A stretch of 64,000 nt of DNA from Algoriphagus resistens. GTDB lineage: Bacteria > Bacteroidota > Bacteroidia > Cytophagales > Cyclobacteriaceae. The notes beneath the pieces are model-generated. The model made no database searches. It had not been told where the DNA came from and worked only from the letters and a program-made list of their open reading frames with translations. The stretch lies in contig NZ_LMXN01000006.1 in assembly GCF_001442615.1 (NCBI RefSeq), positions 282,893 to 346,892 of the forward strand, in the 5' to 3' direction. This document shows positions 55,071 through 61,447 of this stretch, in pieces. Each line of letters begins with the position of its first letter. Position 1 is the first letter of the stretch. The translations under genes were made by a program, and so were the position numbers.

Positions 55071-55670
55071 GTGATTTTTGAGCAATTTCCCGACATGGAA
55101 AATATGAGCATTCACGAGCTCCAGCATATCATCACCGAAGAGCTTTTCTTCTTTGAAAAAGAACCTAAAACCGAAAGGACCAAACAGGAAATTAATCCTT
55201 CTGTTGGGAATGAAAAGCCAAAGACTCTTCCGAAAACAGTGCATATAGAAGTGGCTACGCCCCCCAAGGAAGAGTTGAAACCAGAGCCGTTAAAAGTCCG
55301 GGGAAATTTCGAAAAAGGCATATTGGTGCTTCATGAAGAAATTGCATTAAGTGCTGAAGTGATGGACATGTTGGTAAAAATGATCAATGCCGTAGGCCGT
55401 TCGATGAATGAGGTAGGCCTGCTTTCCTCAGCGGAGCTGGAAGGAAGAAGTCTGGCAGAACTTTATGACTTAAATGCGCATATAGTACTTAAGTTTGGGC
55501 GTGTAAAACATCCCATCAATGCCCTTCCTGCGTCAGACTACCAGGTGCATATGGAAAAGGAAACCGAATACCTTTTTGCAGATGCACTCAGTATAATTGC
55601 CGAAGACAAAGCCCTCAAGGGAAAGCTTTGGAACACATTAAAAGTACTCTTTAACCTAGCTAAAAAATAA
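55071..55670 (+). CDS. Unknown protein, possibly DNA polymerase III psi-like
   Basis: A 199-residue protein (GTG 55071; ATG 55095 is an alternative). After a charged, proline-rich stretch (about residues 20-75) it has a fold-like C-terminal part: 'GILVLHEEIALSAEVMDMLV', 'VLKFGRVKHPINALPASDYQ' and 'LKGKLWNTLKVLFNLAKK'. The final K-x-x-L-W-x-x-L-K-x-L-F resembles Bacteroidota proteins annotated as uracil-glycosylase-fold HolD-type psi subunits, but the similarity is weak. Its stop overlaps the next start (TAATG). Confidence 0.7.
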   Translation: MIFEQFPDMENMSIHELQHIITEELFFFEKEPKTERTKQEINPSVGNEKPKTLPKTVHIEVATPPKEELKPEPLKVRGNFEKGILVLHEEIALSAEVMDMLVKMINAVGRSMNEVGLLSSAELEGRSLAELYDLNAHIVLKFGRVKHPINALPASDYQVHMEKETEYLFADALSIIAEDKALKGKLWNTLKVLFNLAKK

Positions 55671-55987
55671 TGAGCCTCACACCGCAACAGCACACTTGGG
55701 CAAAACGATTTCGATGGATTTCCCTTCTGGAAGGCACCTCTTTCTTAGTCCTCCTACTTATCGCCATGCCTCTCAAATACATGTGGGATTCCCCCTTGGC
55801 TGTAAAGTATGTAGGCTGGGCCCACGGCATACTTTTCATCATCTACGTTTACACTGTATTCCCTACAGCCCATAAACTGAAGTGGAATTTCAGTAGGACT
55901 TTGTTTGCACTTATTGCTTCAGTATTGCCGTTTGGACCGTTTATCTTTGATAGAAATCTAAAGAAAAGTCAGCAGGTGGATTTATAA
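55670..55987 (+). CDS. DUF3817 membrane protein
   Basis: A 105-residue integral membrane protein of the DUF3817 family. It has three hydrophobic segments: 'RWISLLEGTSFLVLLLIAMP', 'VGWAHGILFIIYVYTVF' and 'TLFALIASVLPFGPFIFD', with LEGTS and KY-x-x-x-HG as typical family residues. The start ATG 55670 overlaps the preceding stop by one base, so translation is probably coupled. Function unknown. Confidence 0.9.
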   Translation: MSLTPQQHTWAKRFRWISLLEGTSFLVLLLIAMPLKYMWDSPLAVKYVGWAHGILFIIYVYTVFPTAHKLKWNFSRTLFALIASVLPFGPFIFDRNLKKSQQVDL

Positions 55988-55990
55988 ATA

Positions 55991-57013
55991 ATGGCACTGA
56001 TCAGCAAAAAGAAGCGGATTTACCCCATCAGCCACGGGCTGAGACGCTACCTGATTAAGTATTCCCGCGAGGTGGACATCCCCATCCATTATCATGAACT
56101 GCTTCGGTATTCGAGTTCCATTGCCCTTTACGATTCTAAAGAACAGGATACACTATGGGAGACGGTCTTCTACGACCAATCCGATCGCGAAGAGATTCAT
56201 CTGAATGTCAAAAAAATCTATGCTTTGCTGAAAGCCGGTGGAGACATGTCCGTAATGGAGCATCTATATGTGGACAGAATCGACCTTTGTGTGTATGGAA
56301 ACACGCAGCCATTCCGGGTACGCATAGTGAACAGAATCAATGATAATTTTGACTATTTCTACATCAAAAATGCCGATGCATCAAGAGTTTACGGCTTGGA
56401 GTTGGAACATTTGCTTTCACCGAATAGAATTTCATATCTGGTCCATCAGAATACCCTTATAGAAGAGCATATTGCTGGAATTCCAGGAGATAAATTTATG
56501 CGGGCACACATGCAGGACCCGCATCTAAACCCGATACGGCTGGCCAAAGAATTCGTCAAATTCAACGAGCGCTGCTTTGTAAGATTACTTGGGGATATGC
56601 ACTCCTCCAATTTTGTGATTGATGTCACTCCCGATTTTGAAGAGACACACTATAGAATCCGGGCGATTGACTTTGACCAGCAATCCTATGAGGGAAAAAA
56701 ATCAATTTATTTGCCTCAATATTTCAAAGAAAACAATGCGTTGATTCAATTGGGCATGAAGTATATCACGCCTGAATCTATGGTGCAATACCAGAAAGAA
56801 GAACGTGCATTGATCGCCACACGGCTCAAATCTTCCCGTCAAGGCATTTTTGATATCTTGCGCTCAATGGAAAATGACACCATCTCCTTACCGGAAAATA
56901 TAGCATCCTTAAGAGCAGAATTAGCAAAACATTATTCAAATGATAAGTTCCTGGAATGCACCAATATGGGGCAAATTATGAAAAAAAGCCTTGAAGAGCT
57001 GATCAAGAAATAG
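55991..57013 (+). CDS. Kinase-fold protein of unknown function (APH-like active site)
   Basis: A 340-residue soluble protein, starting 3 nt after the DUF3817 stop. The region around residues 195-230 shows the protein-kinase/aminoglycoside-phosphotransferase active site: catalytic-loop like LLGDMHSSNFVI (G-D-x-H-x-x-N) and metal-binding Asp in RIRAIDFDQQSYEG. Upstream is 'LLKAGGDMSVMEHLYVDRID' and downstream a helical C-terminus. No ATP loop of eukaryote-like type was identified. It appears to be a Bacteroidota family; the substrate is unknown. Confidence 0.8.
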   Translation: MALISKKKRIYPISHGLRRYLIKYSREVDIPIHYHELLRYSSSIALYDSKEQDTLWETVFYDQSDREEIHLNVKKIYALLKAGGDMSVMEHLYVDRIDLCVYGNTQPFRVRIVNRINDNFDYFYIKNADASRVYGLELEHLLSPNRISYLVHQNTLIEEHIAGIPGDKFMRAHMQDPHLNPIRLAKEFVKFNERCFVRLLGDMHSSNFVIDVTPDFEETHYRIRAIDFDQQSYEGKKSIYLPQYFKENNALIQLGMKYITPESMVQYQKEERALIATRLKSSRQGIFDILRSMENDTISLPENIASLRAELAKHYSNDKFLECTNMGQIMKKSLEELIKK

Positions 57014-57550
57014 AATTATGTGGTTATATGATGCCAGTTGCTCACCAGGTCACCTGCATGTAAGGTGAAGGTTGAATTTTTTCCTGTCCTTTTATCTTGG
57101 CCCCCTCCAGAGGCAAAGGTTTAAAATGAGTAGAAAATGCCGGATTAGGAAAGATGGGCAACTCCCCCTTCTAGCAGGAATAGATCAAAATAGTACAGCT
57201 AACTGCAAGCGAGCGAGGAGGATTTTGAGAAGATTGTATTGTGGTAAGATTAGGCTTGAAGGAGATGTGGGAATTAAGGATTTAAAATGATTTATACCCA
57301 ATTTCTGTAGAAACGAAGCATGTTAAAGGCATGGCAGATTTATAGCCTGCGGTTTCAACCCTAGGTTGAACGTGAGCATATGACATGGCCAGCAGATTTT
57401 AAAGCAGTTAACAACCCCACGAAACCACAGCAAGATAAAGCTCTGAAGTATAGCCTTCTACAGAACCTGCTGGTCTGCTCAGGGAATTTATAGGATTTGG
57501 GGATGGGCGGTGGCGTAGTTCGATATGTTGTTTAGGCACTTAACCAGGTT
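57014..57550. other. Intergenic region downstream of the kinase-fold gene
   Basis: No gene with support. A 72-codon plus-strand frame at 57072-57290 is basic and lacks family features. A small hairpin is formed by GTTTCAACC (57342-57350) and GGTTGAAC (57354-57361) around CTA. The rest is unremarkable. Confidence 0.35.
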
Positions 57551-58534
57551 CTATTCATCGCCGGGTTCGTAGGAAAATAATTCGTGTAGCTTTTGTTGCA
57601 AAAGTTTCTTATTTGGAAGTTGGGTTTTATACTCTGAAACCATCGTCGGAGAAAGGCTTCTGCTTAACGCATATTCAACAATTTCATTATCCTTATCTTT
57701 GCACAACAAAACTCCAATACTGGGATTTTCATTTGCTCTTCGCACATCCCGGTCTAATGCTTCCAGATAAAAATTCAATTGCCCTATGTGCTCAGGCTTA
57801 AACTTGTCTGCCTTAAGTTCGAATGCCACCAAACACTGCTGTCCCCTGTGGTAAAAAAGCAGATCCATAAAAAAGTCACTGCTCCCCACTTGTATTTTGT
57901 ATTCTTCCTCTATAAACAGAAAATCTTTACCAAGTTCGAGTATGAATTTTTTCATTTCTCTCACAAGTCCCTTTTGTAATTCACCTTCACCGTGTGGTTC
58001 AGGTAAACTCAGAAATTCAAATACATAGGAGTCTTTAAACGTATTGGTCAGGTCTCGATCAGTTTCTCTCAACGCTGTCGAGAGTTTTGTATTTCCGATC
58101 ATAGTTCTTTAGAAGAGGCTGGCGGAAATTTGTCGGTCAAGTTCTCTCTTGCTATAACTTTCCTGTTTCGCAAGTTTTAGATAGAACTCCCTCTCTTCAC
58201 TGGTTTTGCATCTTGAAAATATTGCCAGATTATGAGACCAACTGATTTCTCTCACCAGTGGTGAGAGTTTTGGGAAAGCCTTATAAGTCTCGTAAAACTG
58301 TTGTATCCTCCAGATGTTCTTGTCGGAGAATCCTTTAATATCAGGTTCGTTTTGTTGGATATAGTTGGCCAATTCCGTGACTACTGAATCACCCCATTCA
58401 GAATTTTCAAGTTTTTTACAAATATGCTGGCCGATGTTCCAGTAGAGATTGATAAGCTCGGCATTAACGGCTCTAAATGCATTCGTGCGAGACTTCTTTA
58501 TAAGTTGGATTATGTCCGAAAAGCGTTTGTCCAT
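57551..58534 (-). pseudogene. DUF1016 (YhcG) PDDEXK nuclease gene split by a nonsense codon
   Basis: Two adjacent frames in the same phase make one DUF1016 protein. The N-terminal part (58534-58109) has 'RTNAFRAVNAELINLYWNIG', the WR-rich 'SDKNIWRIQQFYETYKAF' and 'EREFYLKLAKQESYSKRELD' and stops at TAA 58111-58109. The frame resumes directly with RTMIGN and the nuclease part (to 57551): 'FLFIEEEYKIQVGSSDFFMD', 'DLLFYHRGQQCLVAFELKAD' (the D...E-x-K core) and 'LEALDRDVRRANENPSIGVL'. One G-to-T change (GAA to TAA) would explain the break. The intact protein would have about 327 residues. ATG 58102 could allow re-initiation of the nuclease half. Confidence 0.85.
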
Positions 58535-58920
58535 AAAGGCTCTGAAGGAGTAAAAGCTTATGCAATAAAAGGAATAAAATGACTCTTTCCCACAATGCCT
58601 ATTGATTTTCGACAGTACATGTCAATAAATCAAATACTTACAAAAAACAACAGGTACTTCCCCGAGGAATACATACACTTTAGTATAATTCAGTCGCTTC
58701 CAAAGCACCTTCTGCCCCTCAGCTAAAATTAGTACAAGGGCACTAAGTCTAACATAAACCCTTATTTATTTTGTCTTTATTTTAATATTTCGTAGACAAT
58801 TTCAACCTAACAGATACTTTTTATTTTAGAATGAAAACCTTTTAAAACAATATATGAATAGCCATCAGGAAATTTTTCAACATGACACTCCCATTTGATC
58901 TACGTTCTTTAGACACTGCC
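58535..58920. other. Intergenic region between rfbA and the DUF1016 gene
   Basis: About 385 bp of AT-rich sequence between two minus-strand genes, with no coding frame. It should contain the promoter of the DUF1016 gene. No clear terminator of rfbA was seen. Confidence 0.35.
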
Positions 58921-59781
58921 TTATTTGACTAATTTCCTCAAGTAGCCTCCATAGCCGCTTTTCCCTAATTTATCGGCAGCCTGCAACAGTTTTTCTTCCC
59001 CTATAAATCCTGCTCTGAAAGCTATTTCTTCAATACAGCCAATTTTCAACCCTTGCCGCTCTTCTATTACTTCCACAAATTGCGCTGCCTGCAAAAGGGA
59101 CTGATGCGTGCCTGTATCCAGCCAAGCTGTTCCTCTGTTGAGAATGGCCACCTGTAATTCTCCCAATTTCAAATATTCGTTATTGATATCCGTGATTTCG
59201 AGTTCGCCACGTGGACTTGGTTCAATTTTTTTAGCAATCTCCACTACCCTATTGTCGTAAAAATAAAGTCCCGGTACTGCGAAGTTGGATTTTGGCTTTT
59301 GCGGCTTTTCCTCAATGCTTATTGCTTTTTGGTTTTCATCGAATTCCACCACTCCATAGCGCTCCGGATCATTCACATGGTAGGCAAATACTACCCCGCC
59401 TTCTGTATCTGTATGTTCTTGCAAAGTCCTATGCAGACCTGATCCATAGAAAATATTATCCCCCAGAATTAAAGCAACTTTATCCTTTCCAATAAATTTT
59501 TCTCCTATTATAAATGCCTGAGCCAAACCGTCCGGACTTGGCTGCACTGCATATTCAAACGAACACCCTACTTGGGATCCATCTCCTAAAAGCCGCTGAA
59601 ATGCTTCACTGTCTTCTGGTGTAGTAATGATCAAAACCTCAGTGATCCCTGCCATCATCAAAACAGAAAGTGGATAATAGATCATTGGTTTATCATATAC
59701 CGGCATTAGCTGCTTACTTACTGATATTGTCAACGGGTAAAGGCGAGTACCGGATCCGCCGGCCAAAATAATTCCCTTCAT
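58921..59781 (-). CDS. rfbA: Glucose-1-phosphate thymidylyltransferase
   Basis: RmlA makes dTDP-glucose, the first step to dTDP-rhamnose and other deoxysugars. The 286 residues begin with the nucleotide-binding [20 protein letters not shown] and '[20 protein letters not shown]'. They contain '[19 protein letters not shown]', '[19 protein letters not shown]' and '[20 protein letters not shown]'. No rfbB, C or D gene is within the window; they may lie elsewhere or beyond it. Single gene here. Confidence 0.95.
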   Translation of the reverse strand: MKGIILAGGSGTRLYPLTISVSKQLMPVYDKPMIYYPLSVLMMAGITEVLIITTPEDSEAFQRLLGDGSQVGCSFEYAVQPSPDGLAQAFIIGEKFIGKDKVALILGDNIFYGSGLHRTLQEHTDTEGGVVFAYHVNDPERYGVVEFDENQKAISIEEKPQKPKSNFAVPGLYFYDNRVVEIAKKIEPSPRGELEITDINNEYLKLGELQVAILNRGTAWLDTGTHQSLLQAAQFVEVIEERQGLKIGCIEEIAFRAGFIGEEKLLQAADKLGKSGYGGYLRKLVK

Positions 59782-60412
59782 ATAATTCGTTTTACTTGTT
59801 TAGTTTATCAAATCCCTACTTCCATTTCCAAAAATGAATCCACTTTTAACCAGTGAGAAACCCAAACCATGAAAGATGGGGCAATGCCAGTGGTTAAAAA
59901 TGGGCAGATTAATGAGAATTTGAAGTAGATTAAGGTTTAAAGCTACTGAAAGAGCAACTATTAAAAAAATAATATATGAAATCGAGCCTGCCTGAAAAAA
60001 AGAAACTGAAATGAAAGCCGAAGGCTTATATACGCGCAAAAGCCCATTTCGATTTCACTTAATTAGCCAGTTATGAGTTATAGGATAGCCTTTGCTGTAG
60101 TGTTGACTACTCTTCCTAATAATCCAAGGCTAGCCAAATGTTTGGCCAGCCTTGGATTATTGATTGAAACATTGAACAAATGTGGTTTAATTAATTTCGG
60201 CTCATTTTACTGGAATTAGATTTGGTTCAAACCTGTCCCACCCGTGGAGAGAATGGCCAAATTTGAACTTCTAGCTTCAACTCAGTGTGCGTATGTGTAG
60301 TTAAGCTGATACACATATTTTACTAATAAGATAAACGAGGCACCCTATTGAAAACAATCATTTCCATTCTTGTTCTTTTTTGACAAATTAATCTCTGTAA
60401 ACCCATGTATTT
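59782..60412. other. 630-bp intergenic region with a long hairpin
   Basis: No gene supported; a 79-codon minus-strand frame at 59800-60039 is hydrophobic by chance composition. AATCCAAGGCTAGCCAAA (60121-60138) pairs with TTTGGCCAGCCTTGGATT (60141-60158) with a single mismatch and a two-base loop, a very stable hairpin. It has no T-run and lies about 255 nt after the PorP/SprF stop. Confidence 0.5.
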
Positions 60413-61375
60413 CTACCACATCACCACCTCCTGGGATTCTGTCCTTACATTATCACGGAAAAGGCTGAATACAGCCGTGAACTCATGGGTATTACCCGGC
60501 AGGTTGTAACTGGTCGCATTGGGGAATTCGTACAGGTAGCCTATCCTCAGGCGCTTGGTCACTATGCCCAGTTGGCCGCTGGTTGCATAGTCTATTCTAT
60601 GCCCAATCCCAAACCAGAGCCGATCCATCAGCAAAGCCTTGATGTTAAATTCGATGTTGTCATCCTGATCCTTCTGCGTACTGTACATACCGTTCACAAT
60701 CACCGCTACGTTCGCACTTACCGCACTCCTGTACCCTGCCTGGATGATGGAGCTTGCCGGATAGGCATTCATGAATTCATCACCTGAGGTGATTTTGCCC
60801 CCATTTACCCTGTGTATGCCATACGAGAAATAGTAGTTCGCATGGGTCAGCGCTATCCCAAGGTTGAAGTCAATGACATTCATATTAGAAAACTGCCCCA
60901 CATACTGTCCCAGGGTAGGATCGTTCTGTTCCTCTGTGGTCAAGGAATTACCGTCCAGTCGGATGCTCTGGTAGTTCAGTCCTGCTCCCAATCTCAGATT
61001 GTGTCTTTCAGTCAGCCTGATCCTGCTGGCATAGCCCAAGGTCAGTTCGGTTTCCCTGAACGCACCATAGGTATCATAAAGAAGATTGACAGAAACTGCA
61101 TTCTTACCCATCAGAGCTGGGTCCTCCTCCCCCGCTAATTCTCCGAAATCAAGCTCCGTACTGAAAAAGTATGTTTTGGGAGCTCCATCCACCCCTGACC
61201 ACTGGTTACGCACAAAGCCCCTAAACGTAGAGCCTTCGTATCCCGTAAGTCCAGGATTGTAATAGCTCTGAAAGAAATCAAAGTTAGAAATATATTTCCT
61301 TGACTGTGAATATCCGGAAGTCATGGATCCAATAACCAGTACTGCGGATAGGATGTATTTAATGTATTGTCTCAT
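60413..61375 (-). CDS. PorP/SprF-family type IX secretion outer-membrane protein
   Basis: A 320-residue outer-membrane beta-barrel protein of the PorP/SprF family, which partners with T9SS and gliding adhesins. A signal peptide (RQYIKYILSAVLVIGSMTSG) is followed by 'NFDFFQSYYNPGLTGYEGST', 'RGFVRNQWSGVDGAPKTYFF', 'NLRLGAGLNYQSIRLDGNSL' and 'YFSYGIHRVNGGKITSG', typical for the family. It lies 72 nt downstream of a long surface protein with a CHU_C end, the same arrangement as sprB-sprF. It is likely cotranscribed and dedicated to exporting or anchoring that protein. Confidence 0.93.
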   Translation of the reverse strand: MRQYIKYILSAVLVIGSMTSGYSQSRKYISNFDFFQSYYNPGLTGYEGSTFRGFVRNQWSGVDGAPKTYFFSTELDFGELAGEEDPALMGKNAVSVNLLYDTYGAFRETELTLGYASRIRLTERHNLRLGAGLNYQSIRLDGNSLTTEEQNDPTLGQYVGQFSNMNVIDFNLGIALTHANYYFSYGIHRVNGGKITSGDEFMNAYPASSIIQAGYRSAVSANVAVIVNGMYSTQKDQDDNIEFNIKALLMDRLWFGIGHRIDYATSGQLGIVTKRLRIGYLYEFPNATSYNLPGNTHEFTAVFSLFRDNVRTESQEVVMW

Positions 61376-61447
61376 CTGAAAATTAGTATAAATCCAAAAA
61401 AAGGGAAACCGATGGTTTGCAATCGGCTCCCCAATTTAATCTGATGC

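Noticed and set aside
57072..57290. 72-codon basic plus-strand frame
   Set aside because: Arg/Lys-rich without domains; composition unlike neighbouring genes; likely chance.
57330..57370. Hairpin with GGTTTCAACC resembling a tRNA T-arm
   Set aside because: No cloverleaf can be built around it: the acceptor, D and anticodon arms are absent.
59800..60039. 79-codon hydrophobic minus-strand frame before rfbA
   Set aside because: The hydrophobic stretch follows from local AT-rich composition. It has no family match and no start-site support.
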